Origin: Paraburkholderia hospita
Lineage (GTDB): Bacteria > Pseudomonadota > Gammaproteobacteria > Burkholderiales > Burkholderiaceae
DNA: 64,000 nucleotides
Direction: 5' to 3'
Assembly (NCBI RefSeq): GCF_002902965.1
Contig: NZ_CP026110.1
Span: 36,134-100,133 of the forward strand
Shown piece after piece: positions 1 to 7,573 of this stretch; within the stretch, counting starts at the first letter, position 1, and each line of letters opens with the position of its first letter. The notes below the pieces were generated by a model. That model made no database searches and was not told where the DNA came from. It saw only the letters and a list, made by a program, of their open reading frames with translations. The translations under genes were made by a program, and so were the position numbers.

Positions 1-2
1 CC

Positions 3-776
3 CGTTCGATTGCGCATGCGCTTGCCGTGCTCAGCGCCATGTTCCGCTGGCTGGTCGAGCAGCGCTACGTCGTGGCCAACCCATTCTCCGGCATCAAGGT
101 ACGCGGCAGCAAGCGCGCCATGGCTCTTGAAACCTCGCACGCTTTCACCGAAGGAGAATGGATGCTGACGCGCACCATCGCCAACGGGCTCGAGTGGTCG
201 TACGGCTGGCAGGCGCCCGCTGCGCAACGGTTGCGGTTCATGCTGGATTTCGGCTACGCAACGGGACTGCGGATCAGCGAACTGGCTGACGCCACACTGC
301 GCAGCATCGAAGTCGACGCAGCCGGTGATCACTGGCTGCACGTGGTCGGCAAGGGCGGCAAGCCAGCCCGCGTTACCCTGACACCCCTAGCGCGCACAGC
401 GCTGGACCGATATCTGCAGGAGCGGGGGCTTCCTGTCAGCCGTGCTCACTGGAATCCGACCACGTCCCTGATTGGCAGCCTTGACGACGCCGATGCCGGC
501 ATCAAGCCCTTGCGGCTGTGGGAAGTCATGCGCCGGTTTTTTCGGCTCGTCGCGCAGATTATCAAGAACGACCATCCGGTGCTGGCTGAAAAGCTGCATC
601 GGGCCTCTCCGCACTGGATGCGGCACACCCATGCGACCCACGCGATCGCCAGAGGGGTTGAGCTGAGCGCCGTACGAGATAACCTGCGTCACGCGTCGAT
701 TTCGACCACGTCGATTTACTTGCATACCGACGATGTAAAGCGGGCACGGCAGTTCGGGCAGGCATTTACCGACTGA
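3..776 (+). CDS. Tyrosine recombinase (phage-integrase family), 5' end outside window
   Basis: Site-specific recombinase that would cut and rejoin DNA through a tyrosine intermediate, for integration, excision or dimer resolution. The catalytic domain is complete: Arg in ATGLRISELA, a Lys in the GKGGKP hairpin, HWMRH (His-x-x-Arg), then LRHAS (His) and SIYLH (nucleophile Tyr) close to the C-terminus. The frame is already open at base 3, and the codons before the GTG at 27 read as a core-binding helix that continues into VLSAMFRWLVEQ. The gene therefore starts upstream of the window and 27 is not its real start. Whether it acts as an integrase or a resolvase cannot be told without its target site. 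Confidence 0.9.
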   Translation, partial: RSIAHALAVLSAMFRWLVEQRYVVANPFSGIKVRGSKRAMALETSHAFTEGEWMLTRTIANGLEWSYGWQAPAAQRLRFMLDFGYATGLRISELADATLRSIEVDAAGDHWLHVVGKGGKPARVTLTPLARTALDRYLQERGLPVSRAHWNPTTSLIGSLDDADAGIKPLRLWEVMRRFFRLVAQIIKNDHPVLAEKLHRASPHWMRHTHATHAIARGVELSAVRDNLRHASISTTSIYLHTDDVKRARQFGQAFTD

Positions 777-858
777 GTTACTCGCTCGGCACGTCAGGCA
801 ACAAACCGATTGACGTTCACAATGTGGAATGACGGAATTTTCTGGGGTTCCGGCGTAG

Positions 859-1002
859 AACCCCAAGTACCTTGAGTTTCGCCGCGCCGAGTACAACCAC
901 AATGGCGCAATCCATCAGGTTGCGCTGTACTTCCGCGACGAGCTCGGCCTGAACCTAGTCGACGCGACGCAACTGGCACGTGACGCGGCCGAAGACGCCT
1001 AA
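859..1002 (+). pseudogene. 3' remnant of an unknown gene (47 codons)
   Basis: After an in-frame TAG at 856-858, this stretch reads as well-formed protein (NPKYLEFRRAEYNHNG through to ATQLARDAAEDA) and ends at TAA 1000-1002. It has no start codon or ribosome-binding site. It lies between the recombinase and repeat copy 1, so it is probably the surviving C-terminus of a gene cut by recombination. The family is not recognised. The rest of 777-1024 shows nothing else clear. Confidence 0.4.
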
Positions 1003-1024
1003 GCCGCCGCCGGCGGCCGCACCT

Positions 1025-1325
1025 ACCCATCCCCCGCCTTCCCGCCCTGCGGGAAGGAGCGAGTCGCCCTCTGTCGTCAAGGGTGCGGGGGAGATAAAAC
1101 CACCCCCACACCCTCGACTGGAGCGTCTATCCCGGCACGCCAGCCCGTCAAGGGCCGCTGCGCTGCCGTCCTCACCCGTTCGGTGCTCGACCTGGCCTGC
1201 GGCCAGCTCTGCGCTCCGCTGCGGCTTCCGGGCGCCCCCTTGACCATCTGCCATGCCTCAACACCCATCCAAATATTTACGCAATTACGTATTTACGTAT
1301 GTACGTATGTAAGCTATACTAGGTC
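1025..1325 (+). repeat. Dispersed ~300-bp structured repeat, copy 1 (R1)
   Basis: First of five near-identical copies (others at 18022, 41781, 45881 and 62228), all in the same orientation. It starts at ACCCATCCCCC and runs to a promoter. Hairpins seen here are CCTTCCCGC-CCT-GCGGGAAGG (1037-1057) and CTGGCC-TGC-GGCCAG (1192-1206); GGGTGCGGGG can also pair with CCCCCACACCC. Open frames on both strands inside the repeat are conserved only because the DNA is, and are not called as genes. It ends in a TACGTA-rich promoter reading into the methyltransferase operon. This explains most of the gene-free stretch 1003-1358. Confidence 0.85.
1292..1320 (+). promoter_or_regulatory. R1 promoter with TACGTA operator
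   Basis: -35 TTTACG (1292-1297), a 17-bp spacer, -10 TATACT (1315-1320). The -35 and spacer carry tandem TACGTA units, with TTACGTA-TG-TACGTA as an inverted repeat, as expected for a repressor site overlapping the promoter. Copies 2, 3 and 5 have the same arrangement. It would drive 1359-2808. Confidence 0.7.
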
Positions 1326-1358
1326 CATGCTGTAGAGCCAACCGGAAGGAGAGCGACG

Positions 1359-1631
1359 ATGCAAGTACGAACCCTCGCGCAAGCGATCGCATTCGGAGAA
1401 GTGGCCGCGGAATACCAGCAGTTGCGCCGCGAGTATCCGACGATTCGCGCACTGACGATCAAGCGCTATATCCACGACGATGAAGGGCTCACGCTAGAGC
1501 AGTTCGAGTGCGCCACGGAACGCGGCCACAAGTGGAGTTACAGCGGGTCGGCCTACGGCGGCGACGACGACAGCTATTTCGGCGAGGGTCAGTGCTATTG
1601 CTGCCACTGCGGAGCCGACGGCGACGCCTGA
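1359..1631 (+). CDS. Small cysteine/histidine-rich protein, 90 aa
   Basis: First gene after promoter R1, with AAGGAGAG about 10 nt before ATG. The N-terminal half is helical. The C-terminal end is acidic with a tight metal-site-like cluster, CYCCHCG, just before the end, so a small zinc-binding protein is plausible. Family not recognised. Co-transcription with a DNA methyltransferase suggests a DNA-modification or anti-restriction accessory role, which is inference from context only. Confidence 0.65.
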   Translation: MQVRTLAQAIAFGEVAAEYQQLRREYPTIRALTIKRYIHDDEGLTLEQFECATERGHKWSYSGSAYGGDDDSYFGEGQCYCCHCGADGDA

Positions 1632-1639
1632 CATTGTTC

Positions 1640-1695
1640 GCTGGGAGTCGGCGGCTACCGGCTTCCAGCGGGATCTTCCACATCCGTCTAGGAGC
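1640..1695 (+). promoter_or_regulatory. Leader RNA element L1 (GGCGGCUACC-loop hairpin plus RBS)
   Basis: GCTGGGAGTC (1640-1649) pairs with GGCTTCCAGC (1660-1669, two G-U pairs) and presents the loop GGCGGCTACC (1650-1659). GTCTAGGAGC (1686-1695) follows and contains the ribosome-binding site of the gene at 1700. One of six copies with the same loop and RBS decamer but different stem sequences, which is the signature of a conserved RNA structure. Confidence 0.65.
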
Positions 1696-1699
1696 ATTC

Positions 1700-1897
1700 A
1701 TGGTTACGATCACACGAGCCGAGTATGACCGCGTTCACGCCGATTTCCGAGGCGTCTGGACGACTGAGCGCACCGACATTCCCGGCTGGGAGAGCATCCG
1801 TCATCAGTATCTCGGCAAGCGCACGCTCGTTCGCGACAACGCGTTGCTGATCGAGGGCTTGTCGCTGACGATTGTGGAAGAGGGCGCGGCACAATGA
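1700..1897 (+). CDS. Small protein of unknown function, 65 aa
   Basis: ATG at 1700 sits 5 nt after leader element L1. The frame is open further upstream, but only this start has a ribosome-binding site. The protein is soluble and mixed charge with no recognised domain. Its stop overlaps the ATG of the cytosine methyltransferase (ATGA at 1894-1897), so the two are translationally coupled and L1 may also control the methyltransferase. Confidence 0.7.
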   Translation: MVTITRAEYDRVHADFRGVWTTERTDIPGWESIRHQYLGKRTLVRDNALLIEGLSLTIVEEGAAQ

Positions 1898-2808
1898 GAG
1901 CGATCGACCTGTTCTCCGGCGCCGGCGGTTTCACTGAGGGCGCGATCATGGCCGGTTGCAGTGTCGTATGGGCAGGCAATCATTGGCCGCTGGCGTGCGA
2001 ATATCACGCACGTAACCATCCCGAAACCGAGCACGCCTGTCAGGATCTGCAGCAGGCGGACTGGCGCACGGTGCCGACGCACGACCTGATGCTCGCAGCT
2101 CCCGCCTGTCAGGGGCACAGCCCAGCTCGAGGGAAGGAAAAGCCGCATCACGATGCACTGCGGTCGACGGCATGGGCCGTCGTCGCTTGCGCCGAATATC
2201 ACCGCTCCCCCTTCATTGTCGTGGAAAACGTTCCCGCCTTTGAGCGCTGGGCGCTCTATCCAGCGTGGCGTGATGCGATGCGCCTGCTCGGCTACGCGAT
2301 CGCGCCGTACATCATCGATGCGGCGGACCACGGCGTTCCGCAGCACCGCAAAAGGCTGTTCCTGGTCTGCACCAGGTCGGCCGCACCGATCGGCCTCGAC
2401 CTTTCCCTGCGGGACCACAAGCCCATTCGCGACGTCATCGAGTGGGATGCGCCGGGCTGGAGCAGGATCGACAAGCCGGGGCGCAGCGCTAACACACTGG
2501 CCCGGATCGCAGCCGGACGCCGCGCCTTCGGCGACCGCTTCGTCGCGCCGTACTACGGCAACGGTTCCGGCCTTACCGGCCGCTCAATCGACCGCCCGAT
2601 CGGCACGATAACCACGGTAGACCGCTGGGCCATCATCGACGGCGACCGTATGCGGATGCTCCACCCGAGGGAAGCGAAACGCGCGTGCGGATTTCGGCCG
2701 ACGTTCGCCTTGCCGTTGAACCGGCGCAGCGCCATGCACCTGCTGGGCAACGCCGTCATGCCTCCGGCCGCCGCCGACCTTCTGCGCGCGCTTCGCCGAG
2801 CCGCATGA
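1894..2808 (+). CDS. DNA (cytosine-5-)-methyltransferase, 304 aa
   Basis: Transfers a methyl group from S-adenosylmethionine to C5 of cytosine in DNA. Motif I is DLFSGAGGFTEG (residues 5-16), motif IV PACQ with catalytic Cys72, motif VI ENVPAF from residue 111, motif VIII QHRKRLF, and motif X GNAVMPPAA near the C-terminus. Length fits a compact single-domain enzyme. The target-recognition region between VIII and IX is short. No restriction endonuclease lies nearby, so this is an orphan methylase that could protect entering plasmid DNA. It is transcribed from the R1 promoter with two small upstream genes. Confidence 0.93.
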   Translation: MRAIDLFSGAGGFTEGAIMAGCSVVWAGNHWPLACEYHARNHPETEHACQDLQQADWRTVPTHDLMLAAPACQGHSPARGKEKPHHDALRSTAWAVVACAEYHRSPFIVVENVPAFERWALYPAWRDAMRLLGYAIAPYIIDAADHGVPQHRKRLFLVCTRSAAPIGLDLSLRDHKPIRDVIEWDAPGWSRIDKPGRSANTLARIAAGRRAFGDRFVAPYYGNGSGLTGRSIDRPIGTITTVDRWAIIDGDRMRMLHPREAKRACGFRPTFALPLNRRSAMHLLGNAVMPPAAADLLRALRRAA

Positions 2809-2832
2809 ATTCATGTACACATTTTTCGTTCA

Positions 2833-2870
2833 TTGAGTAGTAATAATAGTAGTGTTATTATTATTCCTAC
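2833..2870 (+). promoter_or_regulatory. kfrA promoter with inverted-repeat operator
   Basis: -35 TTGAGT (2833-2838), 17-bp spacer, -10 TATTAT (2856-2861). An AT-rich imperfect inverted repeat, GTAGTAATAATA against TATTATTATTCCTAC (2837-2870), covers the promoter. KfrA proteins of IncP plasmids repress their own gene through such an operator; autoregulation here is inferred. Confidence 0.65.
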
Positions 2871-2902
2871 CACTAAACCGACGCGGACCCCGTGAGGCAC
2901 GT

Positions 2903-3895
2903 ATGAATCAGGAACTGAAAGACCGCATTTTCGCTGCCGCCGACGATCTGTACGCCGAAAACGGCGAGTTTCCGAACGTCGACGCAGTGCGTCAGCGCGC
3001 GCGCGCCGGCATGAACTATGTGGTCGAGGCATTGAAGGAGTGGCGGCAGAAGCAGCGGATGCTCGTGCAGAGCGTGCGTGAGCCGCTTCCCGCCGAGTTG
3101 CATGACGCGATGACGGGGTTCGGTAACCACATATGGGAAGTCGCGCAGCGGCTGGCCAACGATGCCCTAGAATCGGCGCGGGCCGCGTTCGAGGCCGAAA
3201 AGAGCGACTTGGCGCGCCTGTCGGCCGAGCAGTCGGATGCGTACGAAGCCCTTGCGGCCGAGCACGAACGCACGGTCGAGGAGTTCACTCGCCTGCAGGG
3301 TAGGGCCGCGCAGCTCGAGGAGGAGCGGTCGGCCTTGGGCGAGCAACTGCGCACGGCCCAGCAGGAGGCGCACGTGGCCGCCACCGAGACTCGCGAAAAG
3401 GCGGCGCTCGTCGACCGCCTTGAGAAAGACCTCGAGCGGGCGCGAACCGACGTCGACGGCGTTCGCGCCGAGCTGACTGCCTCGCGACGCGAGCTCGCCG
3501 ACGAGCGCGAGAAGGCATCGAAAGCCGAGGCGAAGCACGGTGCGGAGAAGGAAGCCGCGCGGCGTGAGATCGATGAGTTGCGCCGTCGCGACAAGGAGTT
3601 GGCGCAGGAACTCGCTAACTCGCAGCGGGCGGCTACGAAGGCCGAGGCCGAGCGCGACAAGCTGTCCGAGCAGTTGGCCGATGTGCGCAAACGTACCGCC
3701 GACGAGATCCACCGTGCGCTGGAGAAGGTGCAGCAACGCGAGGCAGAGGCGGCACAGGCACGTAAGGAGGCGAGAGCGGCCGGTGAGCAGCTCGCGCGCA
3801 CGTCGGGCGAACTCGATGCCGCCAAGGCTCAAGTGGTCGACCTGCGCACGATCATCAAGGATCTGTCGCCCACGAAGCGGACGCCGAAGGCATGA
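2903..3895 (+). CDS. kfrA: KfrA-like DNA-binding coiled-coil protein, 330 aa
   Basis: Plasmid segregation or maintenance protein with an N-terminal DNA-binding domain (about residues 1-70, including FPNVDAVRQRARAGMNYV) and a long charged coiled coil over roughly residues 90-320 (E/A/R/K-rich heptads). KfrA proteins form filaments or multimers and autoregulate. ATG 2903 (MNQELKDRIF) is preferred to the GTG-type start at 2852, because 2852 lies inside the operator and promoter. The next gene overlaps by 4 nt. Length is in the KfrA range. Confidence 0.85.
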   Translation: MNQELKDRIFAAADDLYAENGEFPNVDAVRQRARAGMNYVVEALKEWRQKQRMLVQSVREPLPAELHDAMTGFGNHIWEVAQRLANDALESARAAFEAEKSDLARLSAEQSDAYEALAAEHERTVEEFTRLQGRAAQLEEERSALGEQLRTAQQEAHVAATETREKAALVDRLEKDLERARTDVDGVRAELTASRRELADEREKASKAEAKHGAEKEAARREIDELRRRDKELAQELANSQRAATKAEAERDKLSEQLADVRKRTADEIHRALEKVQQREAEAAQARKEARAAGEQLARTSGELDAAKAQVVDLRTIIKDLSPTKRTPKA

Positions 3896-4203
3896 CGAAT
3901 CCGCCCGCGCGACTTACCATCTACCAGCAGCTTCTCTCCGAACTTGCGGAGCTCGACAAGCGGATTGAGCTGGCACGGGCGCGCGAGCGTGTCCACGCGA
4001 TCGAGACCATCCACGGCCTGATGGACACTTACGGCATCAAGCACAAGGATCTCGTCGGCAGAAACGGCCGCCGCGGCGCCTACCAAGTGAACGCGTTGCC
4101 CGCTCGCTATCGCGACCCGGCCACAGGGCAAGAGTGGTGCGGCCGTGGAAACGTGCCGCGATGGATTCGCGGGCAAGACCGCACCCGATTTCTCATCGAC
4201 TGA
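3892..4203 (+). CDS. H-NS family histone-like protein, 103 aa
   Basis: Nucleoid-associated DNA-binding protein. An N-terminal helical oligomerisation segment (about residues 8-50) is followed by the typical beta-proteobacterial C-terminal motif YRDPATGQEWCGRGNVPRWI (about residues 75-95), whose RGxxPxWI part contacts the minor groove. Such plasmid H-NS proteins usually silence horizontally acquired genes and lower the cost of carriage. The ATG overlaps the kfrA stop (ATGA), so the two are coupled in one operon. Confidence 0.9.
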   Translation: MTNPPARLTIYQQLLSELAELDKRIELARARERVHAIETIHGLMDTYGIKHKDLVGRNGRRGAYQVNALPARYRDPATGQEWCGRGNVPRWIRGQDRTRFLID

Positions 4204-4215
4204 CCTTGTACCGCC

Positions 4216-5226
4216 ATGTCTGAAGACGTTCAGCGCCTCAACTACAGCACACACGCGCTCGAGCAATTCGAGCGGCTGATCCCGACTATCCGCCGCGACA
4301 TGCCGGGCATGCGCGCAGGCTACGAAGCCGTCGCGCACCTCCTGCGTATCGGCGTCAAGTACCTGCTGCCCAACTGCGCCGATCTCATCGACGTCAGCGA
4401 GCTCCGGCAGGTTCACATCGACAGCATGCGGCTACCGCATCCCGTCGCCGCGCTGGAAGCGCCGTGGGTGTTGCCCGACGGCGAGGGCGGCGACAAGGGT
4501 ATCCTGCGCTGCCCGAAGCGCATCGCCTTGTGCGTCGAGCTCGACGAGGATGTCGCGGCGCTTCTGCCCGGTACTGAGCACTTGCTGAGCGAACCGGACG
4601 GCGGGGTGTGCGTCATTCCGATCTACTGGACCGACGCCGATCAATGGCAACTCGCGCCAGGCGGTGCCTTTGTGCCGCATTCCAACGAACTCAGCGCCTA
4701 CGTGCCCGAACAGGCCGACGAGCGTACCCGCATGCTCAACGAGCCCCTACGCGAGGCCAGGCTGTCCGCTCGCAAGATGCGTCAGTTTCAGGTCTCGCCC
4801 TTTGTCATCCTGCCCGAGCGGTACGAATTCGACGTTCAGCAACTCGGCTCGCTCCGGGCCGTCCACTCTGAGACCTTGGCCAACGCTCGCGACGAGATCC
4901 AGGCCCTGATCCAGACCGGATGTGTCGTCAACTGCGCGAACATCGAAGCGCCGACACTGGAAGCCCCGGCGAAGCTGAACAAAAAGCGGGAGCAAAACGG
5001 CAAGGTGCCGTTTTTCGACTATCGGGTGCTGGCCGTGCGGCCGAGCAATGCCACCGATGGTCGCGGCAAGGGAGGGCAGCACGCCAGCCCGAAGGCGCAC
5101 ATCCGGCGTGGGCACATTCGCCGGCTCGAACACAAAACCGTATGGGTGTCGGATACGCTCGTCAATGCAGGCTCTGCGCGCGGCGTCGTCGTCAAGGACT
5201 ATGCCGTCCGTCCGCTGAAACCTTGA
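4216..5226 (+). CDS. Conserved protein of unknown function, 336 aa
   Basis: Follows the H-NS gene by 12 nt and is probably in the same operon. No signal peptide or membrane segment. The C-terminal third (about 275-335) contains an array of basic and aromatic residues, SPKAHIRRGHIRRL, then KTVWVSDTLV and KDYAV. I associate this pattern with uncharacterised phage and plasmid proteins, where the HxRRxHxRR segment suggests nucleic-acid contact. The function is not known and no catalytic motif is certain. Confidence 0.7.
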   Translation: MSEDVQRLNYSTHALEQFERLIPTIRRDMPGMRAGYEAVAHLLRIGVKYLLPNCADLIDVSELRQVHIDSMRLPHPVAALEAPWVLPDGEGGDKGILRCPKRIALCVELDEDVAALLPGTEHLLSEPDGGVCVIPIYWTDADQWQLAPGGAFVPHSNELSAYVPEQADERTRMLNEPLREARLSARKMRQFQVSPFVILPERYEFDVQQLGSLRAVHSETLANARDEIQALIQTGCVVNCANIEAPTLEAPAKLNKKREQNGKVPFFDYRVLAVRPSNATDGRGKGGQHASPKAHIRRGHIRRLEHKTVWVSDTLVNAGSARGVVVKDYAVRPLKP

Positions 5227-5234
5227 GCGAAACC

Positions 5235-5900
5235 TTAGAGCACCTTCCAAACCGCCACTACAGGCCACAGAAAGGCCGCTGACGCGGCAAGCAAGCCGAG
5301 GCAGGCGGCAAGCAGCCCGAGCCGCCTCCCGGCCTTCAGGTCGTCTCTCGCGCGCCACGCAGCGCCGATCGCCGCCGCTGCGCCACCGGCCGCGGCGAGC
5401 CACCCCGCCGGCGTGCGCGCCAACGCCCCCAAGATCGCTACCAACGGACCGTCGCCCGGCGCAGGACCTGACCAATAGGGCAGGCGTCCACTGCCCAGCA
5501 CGAAGCCCACGAACACGCACAGCGTCCCGAATGCCGCGAAGGCGAACCATGCCCATCCCCACGACAGCCACCGCGACGCGTCGACGAGGCGCACAGCAAC
5601 CCGCTCGCTCGTCTTGCTTACCGCGTCGGAGAGCGTTCCGAGCGCCTTCTTCGTCTCCGCATCAGCGATCGCCGCCATTGTCGCCCGCTGTTCGTCGAGG
5701 ATCTTGCCGACCTGATCGGAGATCATCCCCGGATACTTCCGATATAGCGTGTCGTAGGACTCCAGCGCCATCAACACGAGCCAAAGCGCATCGTTATCGC
5801 GAATGTTGAGCGCGTTCTTCACGCGATACAGGCTTTGAATCTCCTTCTCGGAAGGCTGCCGCCCCAGCAGCTTCTCAAAGCTCGCCTCAATGTCAAGCAT
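5235..5900 (-). CDS. StbC-like inner-membrane protein, 221 aa
   Basis: Third gene of an StbABC-like operon running away from the predicted oriT. Soluble helical N-terminal half (about 1-110), then about four hydrophobic segments between residues 110 and 220 (WAWFAFAAFGTLCVFVGFVL is the first). Overlaps the upstream ATPase gene by 8 nt. In plasmid R388 the third stb gene sits at this place and is also of unclear function. Assignment rests on position and topology rather than clear sequence identity. Confidence 0.6.
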   Translation of the reverse strand: MLDIEASFEKLLGRQPSEKEIQSLYRVKNALNIRDNDALWLVLMALESYDTLYRKYPGMISDQVGKILDEQRATMAAIADAETKKALGTLSDAVSKTSERVAVRLVDASRWLSWGWAWFAFAAFGTLCVFVGFVLGSGRLPYWSGPAPGDGPLVAILGALARTPAGWLAAAGGAAAAIGAAWRARDDLKAGRRLGLLAACLGLLAASAAFLWPVVAVWKVL

Positions 5901-6573
5901 CGAGCACTTCCCCGAGCGATTTACGCACTTCGTTGCGCCACCTGGTCAGTTCCGCGCGGTTGCCGATCGGCAGCTCTTTCATCGCCGCCGTGATCGACAG
6001 CCGCTTGCTGTACAGATCGTCGCTTACACGATCGGCAAGATCCGGCAAGTTGACCGACTTACCGCCGCCGTCTTCCACGGCTTTACGCGTCTTTGAGGTG
6101 TTGTACAGCTCGAACTTCCGCTCGTCGCCGAAATACGTGTTGCGCACGACATGAATCGCAGATCCCGGCAGCGATTCCATGTACTCCTTGAGCAGCTCCA
6201 GACTGTCGCGCTGACGGTTGATAACCCACAGCGTAACCAGCTTACGACCCAGCTCGCCGAGCGTGCTGTTCAGTGTCTCACCATATGCCGCCACGCCCTT
6301 GTTGTTCCTTGCCGCTGTATTGACCACAACGACCGCATCCGAATGCTCGTGACAAATGTTCACCAGATCGATCCAGCCGTTCGCCTCATCGAGGTTAATA
6401 AGCTCAGCTTTGATCTCATCCTTGTACATCTTCCACACGTCAGGATTCGACGTGTCCGATTCGATCAACAGAATCTTCTCTGAACGTTCCTGCAAGGTGT
6501 CGATCAAGCCGATCGACACAGCCGATTTGCCGACGCCGCCCTTACTGCCACCCACAAAATAGATCGGTTTCAT
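5893..6573 (-). CDS. StbB-like ParA/MinD-type ATPase, 226 aa
   Basis: P-loop ATPase of the ParA/MinD superfamily with a deviant Walker A, GGSKGGVGKS (residues 8-17), whose first Lys is the signature lysine. DAVVVVNTAA is probably the Walker B/A' region and ILLIESD the A'-like strand. Short ATPases of this type next to oriT (R388 StbB) are linked to plasmid positioning and conjugation. AAGGA lies just before the ATG. It lies between the small DNA-binding gene and the membrane gene, the stbA-stbB-stbC order. Confidence 0.8.
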   Translation of the reverse strand: MKPIYFVGGSKGGVGKSAVSIGLIDTLQERSEKILLIESDTSNPDVWKMYKDEIKAELINLDEANGWIDLVNICHEHSDAVVVVNTAARNNKGVAAYGETLNSTLGELGRKLVTLWVINRQRDSLELLKEYMESLPGSAIHVVRNTYFGDERKFELYNTSKTRKAVEDGGGKSVNLPDLADRVSDDLYSKRLSITAAMKELPIGNRAELTRWRNEVRKSLGEVLDA

Positions 6574-6586
6574 TCCTTCTTACCTC

Positions 6587-7021
6587 TCAGATGTCGTCTG
6601 AATCAGCGCGCGGTGTGAAGCCGCCGCTTCGTTGAGAAGGCTCTTGAGCCTCCGCTTTAGCCGGCACGATCGGTGCCGACGGTTTAGCGGCCTTGGTGCC
6701 CGATTCGCCTTCGGTGATGCTGGTTTTTTTCCTCGCTTCTCCCTTCTCAGAAGGCTTCGGCGTTTCCGCTTTTTGCCGTCGCTTCGGCTGCGTAGCAGCA
6801 TGTCGTAACGCCTTCTCTGAAATCCGTATAAATCCCTTCATACGAAGTTTCTCGGCGATCTGAGCATAGCTATAGCCACGAGCCAGCCAATCGTTCACCA
6901 CCCCGGCCATCAGCTTGATCGTCTGGGCTCTGTCTGCTGCCCGTTCGTTCTCGTCGATCTCCGGGAACTCTTTATCCAGTTCATCAAGCATCAGCTTGAT
7001 CTGGCCAACAGTGTATTTCAT
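6587..7021 (-). CDS. StbA-position putative DNA-binding protein, 144 aa
   Basis: First gene of the StbABC-like operon. Residues about 1-80 contain an HTH-like stretch, GYSYAQIAEKLRMKGFIRIS, followed by a basic Lys/Arg/Pro-rich tail rather like an unstructured DNA-binding arm. ATG 7021 (MKYTVGQ) is chosen over the TTG 18 nt upstream because that TTG falls within operator O1. StbA of R388 binds repeats near oriT; a similar job here is inferred from position. Confidence 0.65.
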   Translation of the reverse strand: MKYTVGQIKLMLDELDKEFPEIDENERAADRAQTIKLMAGVVNDWLARGYSYAQIAEKLRMKGFIRISEKALRHAATQPKRRQKAETPKPSEKGEARKKTSITEGESGTKAAKPSAPIVPAKAEAQEPSQRSGGFTPRADSDDI

Positions 7022-7041
7022 ATCATACCTATAGTACAAAA
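7016..7041. promoter_or_regulatory. Transfer operator O1 (stb promoter)
   Basis: TTTCATAT-N10-GTACAAAA, matching the plasmid-wide consensus TTTYGTAT-N10-ATACGRAA at 12 of 16 arm positions. It overlaps the start of the stb operon, so a bound protein would block its expression. Confidence 0.55.
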
Positions 7042-7110
7042 AAAGAGGTCCGCAGGACTCGATTCTAGTCTTTCAGCTTGATGAGTCAAATTCTTACCGC
7101 TAAACTTCGT

Positions 7111-7180
7111 GAACCGATAACGGTAGTTCGGGGACAGGGTAGGGTTTGCTATACCGCCATAAATGGCGACATAGCAACCG
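7111..7180. other. Predicted origin of transfer (oriT), MOBP type
   Basis: Lies between the divergent stb operon and mobC/relaxase. On the minus strand an imperfect 28-bp inverted repeat (7148-7175, GCTAT/ATAGC ends with GCCAT/ATGGC core) is followed 6 nt later by TACCCTG-T (7141-7134). This resembles the RP4/R64 nick-region consensus YATCCTG-Y, which also lies just 3' of an inverted repeat. Predicted nick: minus strand, between 7135 and 7134. Transfer would then lead with the stb genes and finish with the relaxase, as in known MOBP plasmids. Confidence 0.65.
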
Positions 7181-7270
7181 GCAGCGCACCAGTCGTTTCA
7201 CTCCCTCTGCGCAGCCTACCGTCCCTGCTCAGGGCGAAGCCCCGAGACCCCAACAGCATGAGAGTCCAGT

Positions 7271-7570
7271 GTGAGTGGCAGTGAGGAACGACAGAAAACG
7301 AAGCACGTAATGGTGAGGGTGACGCCCGAACAGTTGGTCATTCTTCGCGAGAAGGCCACCGATTCCGGCGTCACCGTGCCAGAATACTTGCGCGCGTGCG
7401 GCCTTGGCCGCCGCACACGCAGCAAGATGGAGGCGCACATCATCAACGAATTGCGCCGCCTCGGCGGACTGCAAAAACATCTGTTCACCGAGGGCGGCGG
7501 CGTGCTGTCCAAAGAGTTTGCTGCAGTCCTTGTTGAAATTCGCGCAGCCATCGCACGGATCGGTGACTGA
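7271..7570 (+). CDS. mobC: MobC-family relaxosome accessory protein, 99 aa
   Basis: Small protein that helps the relaxase bind and melt oriT. An N-terminal ribbon-helix-helix-like segment (VMVRVTPEQLVILREKATDS) is followed by the MobC-type C-terminal stretch with LRRLGGLQKHLF and a helical end. GTG start at 7271; the ribosome-binding site is weak. It ends 3 nt before the relaxase start, as usual for mobC-relaxase pairs. Confidence 0.8.
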   Translation: MSGSEERQKTKHVMVRVTPEQLVILREKATDSGVTVPEYLRACGLGRRTRSKMEAHIINELRRLGGLQKHLFTEGGGVLSKEFAAVLVEIRAAIARIGD

Positions 7571-7573
7571 CCG

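Noticed and set aside
1077..1268. Open frames of 60-140 codons on both strands inside the ~300-bp repeats (also near 18000, 41750, 45900 and 62200)
   Set aside because: They recur only because the repeat DNA is conserved. Compositions are Arg/Pro/Gly-biased, starts lack ribosome-binding sites, and frames differ in length between copies.
7271..7570. MobC gene considered as a regulator of the eight operators
   Set aside because: Its ribbon-helix-helix-like start and position next to the relaxase fit a relaxosome protein better, and no operator copy lies directly at its own promoter.
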